DNA of 44,813 nt from Gammaproteobacteria bacterium (lineage in GTDB: Bacteria; Pseudomonadota; Gammaproteobacteria; Thiohalomonadales; Thiohalomonadaceae): NCBI GenBank assembly GCA_023228645.1, contig JALOAT010000032.1:1-44813 (forward strand). Reading direction: 5' to 3'. The notes under the pieces were generated by a model. That model ran no database searches. It was not told the origin of the DNA and saw nothing but the letters and a program-made list of their open reading frames with translations. Made by a program: the position numbers and the translations under genes. Below, one piece after another: positions 20,801 to 29,208 of this stretch; the first letter of the stretch is position 1; each line of letters begins with the position of its first letter.

Positions 20801-21033
20801 TAATCCGCGCCGAGCAGTTCCGTCATCAGGGTTTGGCGCGAAATAGCGTCGACTTGCAGCTCTTCTTCCGCAATCAGCTGGCCGACCAATTCCAGGCGCG
20901 AGCGCGCCTCCTGATCAGCGGCAGAACTGAAACGATCGATGTAAAACCATCCCAGCGAGCCGAACGCCACCATTTCCACGAAAATCACCAACAGAGCGAT
21001 TTTCGTGATCAGGCTGGTGTGGAATTTCTTCAT
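17875..21033 (-). CDS. HAMP-PAS-PAS-GGDEF-EAL-CZB c-di-GMP sensor enzyme
   Basis: Membrane signalling protein of 1052 residues. TM1 is about 12-32, a periplasmic sensor domain about 33-160, TM2 about 163-187 and HAMP about 188-240. Two PAS domains (about 250-370 and 375-490) precede GGDEF (motif at 573-577, REGD inhibitory site from 564). EAL starts with EALIRW at 702 and keeps DDFGTG (823-824), KID and AEGVE, so both activities look intact. The last 100 residues resemble a CZB zinc-binding domain: HFQCSFGHWL with His969 and Cys972, then QLHMQVH. Its ATG overlaps the stop of the upstream binding-protein gene as ATGA, so translation is coupled. The expected role is bidirectional c-di-GMP control with periplasmic and zinc/redox inputs. 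Confidence 0.93.
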   Translation of the reverse strand: MKKFHTSLITKIALLVIFVEMVAFGSLGWFYIDRFSSAADQEARSRLELVGQLIAEEELQVDAISRQTLMTELLGADYVSGMVVGGNGRVIVSSEPTYLGRAVREIPGFNAALISDDSPDVQFIPGERLLTCVMRINGTRSSSVYHTVVTIDTREILAEKRSIVIWGWSVSLAFILLSSIGIILLAHRFIGRRVDATLKVLKQVESGAMDVRIPVSSRDEMGQLQIGINSMIGTLSTLLVGHRRNEEELSAILDSISEGLIAIDRDTRIVRFNGHAQDLLGTDVKMTASRPLADYLPELAGDDIPPWLAALQDGETTDNIQFERHSRAGQRRFMSIDCGPIRGADQSIAGAVLVARDITDRQAAEEQLRLAANVFTHAREGIVITDTDGTIVNVNNAFTQITGYSREEVIGKNPRVLKSERHDRDFYVDMWRSMREQGYWMGEIWNRRKGGEVYAEMLTISAVRDPRGEIQQYVGLFFDITLQKQQQQQLEYSAHYDSLTRLPNRVLLADRLHQSMKQAERRKELVAVVYLDLDGFKSVNDRFGHDMGDKLLVKVAQRMQEALREGDTIARLGGDEFVAVLVDLPETSASDALLNRLLAAVNKRAVIDGIELQVTASLGVTFYPQSEEVDADQLLRQADQAMYQAKLAGRNRYQLFDTEQYRSVRGHHESVENIRRALDNREFVLHYQPQVNMRTGEIVGVEALIRWQHPERGVVSPAFFLPVIEDHPLTISLGEWVLDTALGQLEKWHASGLNISVSVNVSALHLQQANFVKRLQEILGAHPRIGPGHLKLEVLETSALNDINHVSQIIMACDSIGVSFALDDFGTGYSSLTYLKRLPASQLKIDQTFVRDMLDDPEDLAILEGTLSLATAFRRQVIAEGVESRAHGELLLQLGCDLAQGYGIARPMPAERVRKWVATWRPYTTWANQPLVSREDLPLLFAGVELRAWMRHFEASLKDTELPPPPLDHFQCSFGHWLQHEGKMRYGSTPAYQEIKQLHMQVHTLAGQLLESQTQGDYPAAGAAFGDLHKLKDRLLATLQLLRRDEQKQQVG

Positions 21034-22319
21034 GGCGCGAAGCGCGGTGTCTCTTCCCAGCTCTCCAGGCGCGTTTCCATTTCGTGGTCATCCGTGGCCT
21101 GCTCTGGCGAGATACGTCCGAGTATCTCCATCCCCAGTTCCGGACGTTCCGATTGCGGATTCCAGCGGGCGATATAGATACTCTGCTGGACGTGATGGCT
21201 CTGCGGGTTCATGTAGGCGCCATCGTGCTGCATGCGCTCAGCGGCCGCCCAGCTCATGTTTTCCAGTTCCCTGATGACGGTGTGGTTGTCCGTAGTGCCT
21301 GCGCGCTTGATTGCACTCAGCAACGCCTTGGCGCCCTGATAGCCGCCATGGACCACATCACCGGGATAGTCGAGTTTGCTGTGGCCATAACGCTCGCGAT
21401 AGCGCGCCACGAATTCCGCCGTGCCCGGTGTGTCGAGATTCCACACCCATGTGGTGCCGAACAGCGGGCGCATGGTGCCGGGTGCCATGTAGAGTTCCGG
21501 CCAGTCCACCTCATTGAGCAGCCAGAACTGGCGTTTGAGCAGCGCCGGGTCCACCTGAGCAAACAACTTGATCTGATTGTCGCCGGTGACTCCGATGATG
21601 ACCACGTCGGCATCGGAGGCGGCAATCTGCGCGACGACCCGCGCCGGATCCGGCATCGCCTCGGGAACGACGATCTCCCCGATGACGGTGCCACCGGCCC
21701 CTGCGATGAGCTTGCGGGCGGCGGCCGCATTACTGTGGCCGAAGACATAGTCTTCGGTGAGCAGCAGGACGCGCTTCGAAGCGCGGTTGTCCAGCGCAAA
21801 CTTGATCAGCGCACGATCGAAATTCGCGCCATGCGCGTCGAAGGTGAACTTGGTCCGATGCGCATCAGTGGTCGACTCGCTCAATGACGAGGAATTGGTG
21901 TTGATGAAAATGACGCCGTGTTGCTGACACACCGCGGACATGCTCGCAGCGATGCCCGAATGGATGGCTCCCACCATGAACCCGATGCCGGTCTGCTCAA
22001 TGAGTTCGGTGGCCACCTGCGCGGCCTTCCCGGCATCCAGGGTCGGGTCGCGCGCGATGAGCACGACTTCGCGCCCGAGCAGCCCGCCTTCCGCGTTGAC
22101 CTCGTCGATAGCCATCTGAACGCCGCGGCGATCCGCCTCCGCATGAGTGGCGAAACGGCCCGATGACGGCGTGACGTGCGCAATGAGAATGGGCTTGGGG
22201 CCTGCGGTATCCGCGGCGACTTGCGGGGCGGGCGACGGGGTGTCGTCCGGGGTCAGGAAGATCCATGCCAGCAGTCCGCAAAGGACCAGGCCAAGCACTG
22301 CCAGACCAGCCTTTTTCAT
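21030..22319 (-). CDS. Periplasmic LivK-like substrate-binding protein
   Basis: Type-I periplasmic binding protein of about 429 residues. The ATG at 22319 begins a signal/anchor peptide (KKAGLAVLGLVLCGLLAWIF), so the frame open upstream of it is not used. The mature part has the branched-chain amino-acid binder pattern: ILIAHVTPSSGRFATHAEAD, QMAIDEVNAEGGLLGREVVL, then VGAIHSGIAASMSAVCQQHG. Proteins of this type normally feed an ABC importer, but no permease or ATPase gene is near. Instead the stop overlaps by four bases the start of the membrane c-di-GMP enzyme. It therefore probably serves as a ligand sensor for that enzyme. The ligand is not deducible. Confidence 0.9.
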   Translation of the reverse strand: MKKAGLAVLGLVLCGLLAWIFLTPDDTPSPAPQVAADTAGPKPILIAHVTPSSGRFATHAEADRRGVQMAIDEVNAEGGLLGREVVLIARDPTLDAGKAAQVATELIEQTGIGFMVGAIHSGIAASMSAVCQQHGVIFINTNSSSLSESTTDAHRTKFTFDAHGANFDRALIKFALDNRASKRVLLLTEDYVFGHSNAAAARKLIAGAGGTVIGEIVVPEAMPDPARVVAQIAASDADVVIIGVTGDNQIKLFAQVDPALLKRQFWLLNEVDWPELYMAPGTMRPLFGTTWVWNLDTPGTAEFVARYRERYGHSKLDYPGDVVHGGYQGAKALLSAIKRAGTTDNHTVIRELENMSWAAAERMQHDGAYMNPQSHHVQQSIYIARWNPQSERPELGMEILGRISPEQATDDHEMETRLESWEETPRFAP

Positions 22320-22487
22320 GTTCGTCCCGTTTCGCCATTCACGCTTCTGCCTGGGGCCCCAATGGTAACGCGAAGCACAGAAGAACGTAACAAAAGAAGA
22401 GCTTACCAAGTCACGAACCGTCGCGGTTTCGGAGAAAATCCCACACCGCACGACGCGGCGCGTCTGGTCTGTTTCGTCATGCGCAAC

Positions 22488-23509
22488 TCACGGACGTGGT
22501 GATGCCGATGGTGTTTGTTGCCGCACCATGGCGCGACGCGTGGCCCAAACCGAGACGGCGCTCGCCGCCACCATCGCCGCAAGCAGCAGCGGCCAGAGCC
22601 ACAGCACCATTTCCCAGCCGACGGCAACGACCACGTTCTCCACCCCGCCGGTATTCAGACTAAGGGCGTACTGTTCAATGACGTGGTCGCTGTAGAGAAC
22701 GAACAGCCCGATTAAGGCCGCATAGATGGCAAGACACATGCTTGTGATTCCGTGCAAGGAGGCGATGCAGCTTAACGCTGTCCCGACGGATGGGGAACCG
22801 GCCGAAAGATCAAGGACTGGTGCCGCGCCGTCCCCACCAGTTCCGTTGCGCAGCAGCTTGATCAGCCGGTAATAGAGGGCGAAGGGGGCAGTCAACCGTC
22901 GCAGGCGGCCACGCCAGGGCGGGAGTATCGGCGCTGCATGCCGTGCCGCCCTGCCGCGGCCCTGCGCAACTTCACTGTAAAGTGCGTCCAGGTCCAGTGC
23001 CGCTACCCAGTGTTCGATGTCCCGGGCCTGCCTCGGGCGTGACCTTGGCCTTCCAACGCTCCGGATCGGCGCGTTCGCCGCGTGCCATGCGGGTGGAGAA
23101 GCGCACGACCACCGCGTCCAGGGACATGAAGCCGCGCGTCATGTCCTCCAGCGCCTGCGCAGGCGCCGCTAGGAATCTTTCGTAAACCATCACACGCGAC
23201 GCCTCGTCCCGCTCCAGCATGCGCTCGGTATCGTCCCGCCACAGCCGGGCCACGTGCTCCACGTCGGCGCGGACGGCGCGCCCCGAGAGTCCGCTCACGA
23301 TGGCCGCACGCGGCGCGCGCAACGTGTACACGAAGCGGGCAGCGCGCAATGCCCTGTTCCGACTCGACCAGACGTTTGAGAAAGCCGCCAATGTCACCTT
23401 CGTTCAGGCCATAGACCTGCGGGTCTTCGGTGAGGCTGCGAAACAGGAAGGTGTTGCCGGAACCGACGGCACCGCAGACGAACAGGAAGTCCGGATATTC
23501 GGCGCGCAT
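22488..23509 (-). pseudogene. Sulfotransferase-like gene with a membrane tail, broken by two frameshifts
   Basis: The ATG at 23509 (AAGGAGG just upstream) opens RAEYPDFLFVCGAVGSGNTF, a P-loop-like 5'-phosphosulfate site, followed by LNEGDIGGFLKRLVESEQ. The protein then continues in a second frame (ALRAARFVYTLRAPRAAIVS, VMVYERFLAAPAQALEDM) and a third (QARDIEHWVAALDLDALYSE). The first shift fits one extra base in CCC at 23352-23354, the second one extra base in CC at 23031-23032. Restored, the product would be about 340 residues. The last 90 residues, after LYYRLIKLLRN, hold two hydrophobic helices, unusual for a soluble sulfotransferase. Family assignment rests on the P-loop and the overall pattern and is tentative. 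Confidence 0.65.
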
Positions 23510-23691
23510 TGTGCCTCCTTCCCTGGTGGACGTCGCCGAGCAAGTGTAGAGCGTAACTTCCGTCGCCGCTGTAGGGGCCGCGTCCCACCGCCGCAGACCG
23601 GGCTGCCTAGGCGACATCGTGAGGAAACAGTACCGCGCGCGGGTCGCCGGCCTTATAGTAGGCACGTCATTTAGCCGGAACCGGCAGAAAC

Positions 23692-24496
23692 GTGAACCCT
23701 TCGACGCTTCTGAGCATGCTCGGCGGTATCGCCCTGCTGGCCAGCATCATTGCGTTTTCCTCGCAGGACCTCGACGTCTACCTGAACCTGCCCGGCCTGG
23801 CATCGTCCTCGGCGGCACCATCGCCGCCACCTTGTCGAGCTATCCGCTCCACGAGGTGATACGGGTGTTCCGCAATTTCCTGTTGGTGATGCGCAAGGAG
23901 CGTTATCACTACCGCGAGGACATGAACGAGATCGTCGATATGGCCCGGCTGTGGTTCGCGGGTGACCTGGCGGCCGTGCAGAACCAGCTCGACCAGACAC
24001 GCAATCCCTACCTGCGCACCGGCGTTCAGCTGGTCATCGACGACACCCCATCGAGGACATCAGCGATCTCCTGCAGTGGCGCGTAGCGCGCATGCGCGCC
24101 AAGGAGCAGGCGGAAGCGCAGGTGTTCCGCACCATGGCCACCTACGCGCCCGCCTTCGGCATGCTCGGCACGCTCATCGGCCTCATCAACATGCTGTTCG
24201 CCACGAAGACCAGCGACTTCGGCATCATCGCGGCGAACCTGGGCGTGGCCCTCATCACCACGTTCTACGGCATCATTTTCGCCAATCTGCTGTTTCGCCC
24301 CATTGCCATCAAGCTGGAGCGCCGTACCAAGGAACGCGTGATGCTCATGAACCTGGTGCTCGAGGGCGTCACACTCATGCGCAAGGGCCGCTCGCCGGCC
24401 TACATCCGTGAGACCATGAACTCGTTCATGGAGAACCACGCGGACGAACTCCGCCAGGAGCGACTCAGTGGAAAAAACCGGCAAGCACGTCGCTGA
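23692..24496 (+). pseudogene. motA-like stator gene with two single-base frameshifts
   Basis: The GTG at 23692 opens NPSTLLSMLGGIALLASIIA. The frame shifts near 23799-23800 (GG where GGG is expected) into GIVLGGTIAATLSSYPLHEV, and again near 24046-24049 (CCCC where CCCCC is expected) into IEDISDLLQWRVARMRAKEQ. The restored product of about 268 residues has MotA/PomA signatures: VLGGTIAATL, then YAPAFGMLGTLIGLINML and VALITTFYGIIFANLL. This is the four-helix ion-channel stator subunit that partners MotB. It overlaps the motB-like start by 29 bases. Both indels are in homopolymers, so the gene may be intact in the cell. Confidence 0.85.
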
Positions 24497-25310
24497 AGCT
24501 GCACCGGTGGCGCCCGACGTCATGGGCCACAGCGAGCGCGAGGCCCTGCGCGCCGAGATGGCCTCGGCGCCGCATTTTGCCTCGCCCTGGAGCAGCGCGG
24601 CCGCGGCGCCCGCCGACGTCACCCGTGACGACGAGCAGGCGTGGATCCTCACCTACCTGGACATGCTCACCCTGGTGCTGGTGCTGTTCGTGGTCCTGCT
24701 CGCCTATACCGGACCGGAGCAGGACGAAGGTCTTGCCTGGACCCAGGGATCGCTCATCGATTTCGTTAATTACCAGAACCCGACCATCGCGCCTCTCCTC
24801 AGCAACATGCCGGGCGGCATGCGCGGCAACACCCCGGTGCAGCTGCCCATCCCGGAGCTCCCGGGTGCCGAACCCGCGCCGACAGCCGAACTGCACATTG
24901 ACGGTGTGGAGGTGCACTCGCTGCCGGGGCGAGTGGAACTACGCATCCGCGACGGCGTGCTGTTCCGGGTAGCCAGCGCCGATCTGCACGCCGACGGCGA
25001 ACGGCTGCTCGACCGGCTGGTTCCCCTGCTCTCCCGCGTGCCGGGGCGCATCGTCGTCGAAGGGCACACCGACAACGTGCCCATCGATAACGAAATCTTT
25101 CCGTCCAACTGGGAACTCTCCGCAGCGCGTGCCAGCGTGGTGGTGCGTTATCTCATCCGCCGCGGCGTGCTGCCGCAGCGTCTCCAGGCCAGCGGCTTCG
25201 CGGACACGCAACCCCTGGCGGACAACGAATCGCCCGCGGGCCGTGCCGCCAACCGGCGCGTGGCCCTGGTCGTGCACAGCGAGTCGTTACAGTCTGCACC
25301 GGTCGACTGA
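24468..25310 (+). CDS. MotB/OmpA-like stator protein
   Basis: A 280-residue protein with a single N-terminal membrane helix (about 58-80). It carries Asp65 in ILTYLDMLTLVLVLF, the position of the ion-carrying Asp of MotB. A Pro-rich linker leads to a C-terminal OmpA-like peptidoglycan-binding domain (about 150-275) with VVEGHTDNVPI and NWELSAARASVVVRYLI. The start is GTG at 24468, with GGAG at 24456-24459. It overlaps the motA-like gene, so the pair makes one stator complex anchored to peptidoglycan. No flagellar genes are nearby, so this may be an accessory stator or a non-flagellar ion-driven motor of the Mot/Tol/Exb class. Confidence 0.88.
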   Translation: MEKTGKHVAEAAPVAPDVMGHSEREALRAEMASAPHFASPWSSAAAAPADVTRDDEQAWILTYLDMLTLVLVLFVVLLAYTGPEQDEGLAWTQGSLIDFVNYQNPTIAPLLSNMPGGMRGNTPVQLPIPELPGAEPAPTAELHIDGVEVHSLPGRVELRIRDGVLFRVASADLHADGERLLDRLVPLLSRVPGRIVVEGHTDNVPIDNEIFPSNWELSAARASVVVRYLIRRGVLPQRLQASGFADTQPLADNESPAGRAANRRVALVVHSESLQSAPVD

Positions 25311-25364
25311 GCTGCCTTGCCGAGGGCGACCCTCGTCACGTTCTCGAATGCATTTGTCCCGGCC

Positions 25365-26687
25365 TCACGGTCGCTTGTCCCCCAGCACCGCACAGGCGGC
25401 ATCCCCGGCGGGTAGGATGCCGCGCTCCACATAGATCGGCGTGACGATGGCCCGTAGTCTCGGCAACCCGCCGCCGAAGGCAACGGCACCCAGCAGGCAC
25501 AAGGCGCCGCATGCCGTCACGGTGGCCGAGGCGCCGATGCGTGCCGCCACCGCACCGGCGATGAGACTGCCAAATGGCGCGGTGCCGATAAAAGCAACCG
25601 TGTACAACGCCATCACCCGGCCACGCATGTCGTCGCGCACGAGGGTCTGTATGAGCGTGTTGCTGGAGGCCATGTGGAGCATGAAACCGATGCCGGCAAG
25701 CACCATGACGCCCAGGGACAGGGCGAAGGAACGGGACAGGCCAAGGGCCATGAGCCCCAGCCCGAAGGTACCTGTGGCCAGCGGAATGAGGCGCCCGAGC
25801 CCGAGCACGGAACGGCGGGCGGCCAGATACAACGCGCCACAGGTGGCCCCCACGCCGATGGCGCCCATGAGAAAGCCGAGGGTATGCGGCCCACCACCCA
25901 GGACCTCGGTGGCGATGACCGGCAGCAGCACGGCATAGGGCATCCCCACCAGCCCGATGAGGGCGAGCAGCAGCAGGATGTCGCGAATGGGTGCGAAACG
26001 TCGCACATAGCTCAGGCCATCCACCAATTCCCGCAACACCTTGTGGGCGGTGGGCGCGCGGCGGTGGGACAGGCCGCGCATGGCCAGCAGGGACGCGATC
26101 ACCGCCAGATAGCTGAGCCCGTCAAGAAAAAAGCACCAGCCCTCACCAACCCAGGCGATGAGCACACCCGCCACACTCGGGCCGATGAGGCGCGAGCCGT
26201 TGACCATGGAGGAGTTGAGCGCGATGGCATTGGGGAGGTCCGCCCGGTCGTCCACCAGATCCACCAGTAGCGCCTGACGCGTGGGGATATCGAAGGCGAC
26301 AATAACCCCGTGCAGCAGTTGCAGGGCAAAGACATGCCACACCTGGATGTGGCCGAACAGCGCCAGCGCCGCCAATGTGAACACCTGCAACATGGCCAGC
26401 ACTTGGGTAAGCACCAGCAGGCGATGGCGATCCAACCGGTCGACCCACACGCCGGCGAGTGGTGCGAGAAGGAATGTGGGCGCTTGGCTGATGAACCCGA
26501 GCAGGCCGAGCATCTCCGGCGATTGCGTGAGCCGCCACATCAGCCAGTGGGTGGTCAGGCGCGTCATCCACGTGCCGATGAGCGAAACACTCTGCCCGAT
26601 GAAGAACAGCCGGTAGTTACGGTGGTGCAGTGCGCGCAACATCGCCGGCAGGCGCGGGGATGTTCTTCTTTGTGCAGGTGTGTTCAT
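25365..26687 (-). CDS. MFS exporter, EntS-like (MFS_3)
   Basis: Inner-membrane transporter of 440 residues from the ATG at 26687, with about twelve hydrophobic segments. Typical EntS/MFS_3 features are the N-terminal HRNYRLFFIGQSVSLIGTWM and the cytoplasmic-loop motif GVWVDRLDRHRLLVLTQ, followed by FDIPTRQALLVDLV. Members export siderophores, macrolides or other small molecules. The neighbours give no hint of the substrate. It is convergent with the motB-like gene and lies 67 bases downstream of the AI-2E-family gene on the same strand, so co-transcription is possible. Confidence 0.88.
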   Translation of the reverse strand: MNTPAQRRTSPRLPAMLRALHHRNYRLFFIGQSVSLIGTWMTRLTTHWLMWRLTQSPEMLGLLGFISQAPTFLLAPLAGVWVDRLDRHRLLVLTQVLAMLQVFTLAALALFGHIQVWHVFALQLLHGVIVAFDIPTRQALLVDLVDDRADLPNAIALNSSMVNGSRLIGPSVAGVLIAWVGEGWCFFLDGLSYLAVIASLLAMRGLSHRRAPTAHKVLRELVDGLSYVRRFAPIRDILLLLALIGLVGMPYAVLLPVIATEVLGGGPHTLGFLMGAIGVGATCGALYLAARRSVLGLGRLIPLATGTFGLGLMALGLSRSFALSLGVMVLAGIGFMLHMASSNTLIQTLVRDDMRGRVMALYTVAFIGTAPFGSLIAGAVAARIGASATVTACGALCLLGAVAFGGGLPRLRAIVTPIYVERGILPAGDAACAVLGDKRP

Positions 26688-26754
26688 GCTTCGGATTGTG
26701 GAGTGCCCGCCCTTGATTGCCCGCACGGGTGGGAGTGACGGCCGCGAGCCGATC

Positions 26755-27849
26755 CTATGGCTCCATTGCTCCGGGCTCGGATGGATTGAACTCGCGCACG
26801 AAGATTTCCCAGAATGCGACGAACAAGGCCGCAATCAGCGGCCCGATGACGAAGCCGTTGATGCCGAACAGCACGAAGCCACCCAGGGTCGACAGCAGCA
26901 CCACGTAATCGGGCAAGCGTGTGTCGCGCCCTACCAGCACCGGGCGCAGGACGTTGTCCACCAATCCGATCACGCCCGCACCGAAGGCCGCCAGGATCAG
27001 CCCATGCCCCCACTCCCCTACCGCAAACAGGTAGACGGCGACAGGTGCCCAGATCAACCCCGCACCAACCATCGGAATGAGTGACAGCATGGCCATCACC
27101 ACGCCCCACAGCAAGGCACCGTGGATGCCGAGCAGCGCGAAGATCACCCCGCCCAACGTTCCTTGCACGGCGGCCACCACCAGATTGCCCTTAACGGTGG
27201 CGCGCGTGACCTCGGCGAACTTGCTGATGAGCAGATGCTCCCGTTCGTCGCCGAGCGGCAGGGCGCGTATGACCTGTCCGACCAGCCGTCGACCATCGCG
27301 CAGCATATAGAAGGCCACGTAAAGCATCAGCGCCAGGTGCACGAAAAAGATCACCGTACCCTGACCGATCTTCACCGCTTGCTGGGCCAGTTGGCGGCTG
27401 GCGGCAATAGCGGCGCCCGACAGCTGTTCCTGCAACGCCTCGAAGGAAAGGTCCAGGCTCTCCAGAACGGCCTGAATGGCTGGAAAACCCTGTCGTATCG
27501 TTTCGACGTATTTGCTCGGATTCAGTTCGCCGCTCTGCAGGCGATGATAGATGTCAGCGCCCTCCTGAAGGAATGAGACCAGCACGAACAGCGTGGGGAT
27601 AATGCCCACCAACAGGCACAGCGCGAGCGTCGCCAGCGACGCCATTGTGGGATTGCTCCAGCGGCGTGACAGCGCATCGTTCATGGGGTGAAACACCATA
27701 CCGATGACGCACGCCCAGAACACCGCGGTGAAGAACGGCTTCAGGAGATACAGGAACAACAGCGTGACCAGGACGAGCGCAATGAGAAACGAGCGCTGTT
27801 CCAGCCTGCGCCGGGTGAGTCTATCCAACATGCGTTGGCTGTCTTCCAT
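26755..27849 (-). CDS. AI-2E family (UPF0118/PerM) permease
   Basis: Membrane protein of 364 residues with about seven to eight helices: two N-terminal pairs (about 20-90), a long soluble helical region (100-150), then a C-terminal membrane bundle. The family signatures are GTLGGVIFALLGIHGALLWG, LSLIPMVGAGLIWAPVAVYL and DNVLRPVLVGRDTRLPDYVV, the last being the hallmark of the family. Members include TqsA and PerM and some Na+/H+ antiporters, so the transported species is not deducible. The ATG at 27849 has no clear ribosome site. An ATG six codons later (27831) has GGAAGA upstream and may be the real start. Confidence 0.9.
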   Translation of the reverse strand: MEDSQRMLDRLTRRRLEQRSFLIALVLVTLLFLYLLKPFFTAVFWACVIGMVFHPMNDALSRRWSNPTMASLATLALCLLVGIIPTLFVLVSFLQEGADIYHRLQSGELNPSKYVETIRQGFPAIQAVLESLDLSFEALQEQLSGAAIAASRQLAQQAVKIGQGTVIFFVHLALMLYVAFYMLRDGRRLVGQVIRALPLGDEREHLLISKFAEVTRATVKGNLVVAAVQGTLGGVIFALLGIHGALLWGVVMAMLSLIPMVGAGLIWAPVAVYLFAVGEWGHGLILAAFGAGVIGLVDNVLRPVLVGRDTRLPDYVVLLSTLGGFVLFGINGFVIGPLIAALFVAFWEIFVREFNPSEPGAMEP

Positions 27850-28045
27850 TCACAAGCGAATACCCATTCTGCGCGAGCGCCCCGTGCGGGGCAACACGCG
27901 CACGTCACACCGACGCGCCCCGCAGCAATTGATTCTGTCCACGCGTGTCGTAGTGTTACCTGAAGGCACAAGGCGCGACACGCCGCTGCCGCCTGTGCAG
28001 CGGTCAGCCGCGGTTGGAACCTCACGAAAGCGCGGGGAAAAACTC

Positions 28046-29143
28046 ATGGCCGCAATGATGAAGGCTTTGGTATTCCTTGAACCCGGTCATATCGAACTCG
28101 TCGACAAACCGATCCCGGACGTGGGCCCGAACGATGCGTTGATGCGCATCACAACCACGACCATCTGCGGTACCGACGTACACATCCTCAAGGGCGAATA
28201 CCCGGTGAAGAAGGGCCTGACCATCGGTCACGAACCGGTGGGTGTCATCGAGAAACTCGGCAGCGCAGTGGTGGGCTACCAGGAGGGCCAGCGCGTCATT
28301 GCCGGGGCCATCTGCCCGAGTTTCACGTCCTATTCCAGCCAGGACGGTTTTCCGTCCCAGGACGGCAGTTACCTGATCCCGTCCGGCCAGTGCGGCCTGC
28401 ACGGCTACAAGGCGACCGCCGGCTGGCGCTTCGGCAATCTCATCGACGGCACGCAGGCCGAATACGTGCTGGTACCCGACGCCCAGGCCAATCTCGCGCC
28501 CATCCCCGACGGGCTGACCGACGAGCAGGTGCTCATGTGCCCGGACATCATGTCCACGGGCTTCAAAGGGGCGGAGAATGCGAATATCCGCATCGGTGAC
28601 TTTGTCGTGATATTTGCACAAGGCCCTATCGGCCTGTGCGCTACGGCGGGAGCGCGACTGTTGGGCGCCACCACCATCGTCGCCGTGGACGGCAATGATC
28701 ACCGGCTTGGCATTTCAAAGGTCCTGGGTGCCGACGTGACGCTCAACTTCAAGAACTGCGACGTGGTGGACGAGGTGATGAAACTCACCGGCGGGCGCGG
28801 TGCCGACTCGTCCATTGAGGCGCTGGGTACCCAGTCCACATTCGAATCCGCCATGCGCGTACTGAAGCCGGGCGGCACGCTCTCCAGCCTCGGCGTCTAT
28901 TCCACCGACCTGAAAATCCCCCTCGGCCCGTTCGCGGCAGGCCTCGGCGATCATCAGATCAACACGGCCTTGTGCCCGGGCGGGAAGGAACGCATGCGGC
29001 GGTTGATCAACGTGGTGCAGTCAGGGCGCCTGGACCTGAATGTCCTGGTCACCCACACCTACAAACTCGACGACATCGTGGCCGCCTACGACCTGTTCGC
29101 CAACCAGCGCGAAGGCGTGCTGAAGGTAGCCATCGAGCCGTAG
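28046..29143 (+). CDS. Zinc-dependent secondary alcohol dehydrogenase (TbADH-like MDR)
   Basis: Cytoplasmic medium-chain dehydrogenase of 365 residues. The ATG at 28046 is chosen because GGGGA lies just upstream and the protein aligns from AAMMKALVFLEPGHIELVDK; the longer open frame is spurious. Catalytic zinc ligands are Cys41 (TICGTDVH), His62 with Glu63 (TIGHEPVG) and Asp167 (CPDIMSTGFKGAE), the tetrameric bacterial TbADH arrangement without a four-Cys structural zinc cluster. The nucleotide site is AQGPIGLCATAGA. Asp215 at the end of beta-2 (IVAVDGND) argues for NAD rather than NADP. It ends in a strong bidirectional terminator. Confidence 0.92.
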   Translation: MAAMMKALVFLEPGHIELVDKPIPDVGPNDALMRITTTTICGTDVHILKGEYPVKKGLTIGHEPVGVIEKLGSAVVGYQEGQRVIAGAICPSFTSYSSQDGFPSQDGSYLIPSGQCGLHGYKATAGWRFGNLIDGTQAEYVLVPDAQANLAPIPDGLTDEQVLMCPDIMSTGFKGAENANIRIGDFVVIFAQGPIGLCATAGARLLGATTIVAVDGNDHRLGISKVLGADVTLNFKNCDVVDEVMKLTGGRGADSSIEALGTQSTFESAMRVLKPGGTLSSLGVYSTDLKIPLGPFAAGLGDHQINTALCPGGKERMRRLINVVQSGRLDLNVLVTHTYKLDDIVAAYDLFANQREGVLKVAIEP

Positions 29144-29163
29144 GCAGTCTTACGGCCTGAAAA

Positions 29164-29191
29164 AAAGAACCCCGCCGAAGCGGGGTTCTTT
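29164..29191. terminator. Bidirectional terminator between adh and csp
   Basis: A perfect 12-base stem (AAAGAACCCCGC and GCGGGGTTCTTT) closes a CGAA tetraloop. It has A-runs on one side and T-runs on the other. It is 20 bases past the alcohol dehydrogenase stop and 17 bases past the cold-shock gene stop on the other strand, so it can terminate both. Confidence 0.92.
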
Positions 29192-29208
29192 CTGGAAGCA
29201 TTCGCGCC

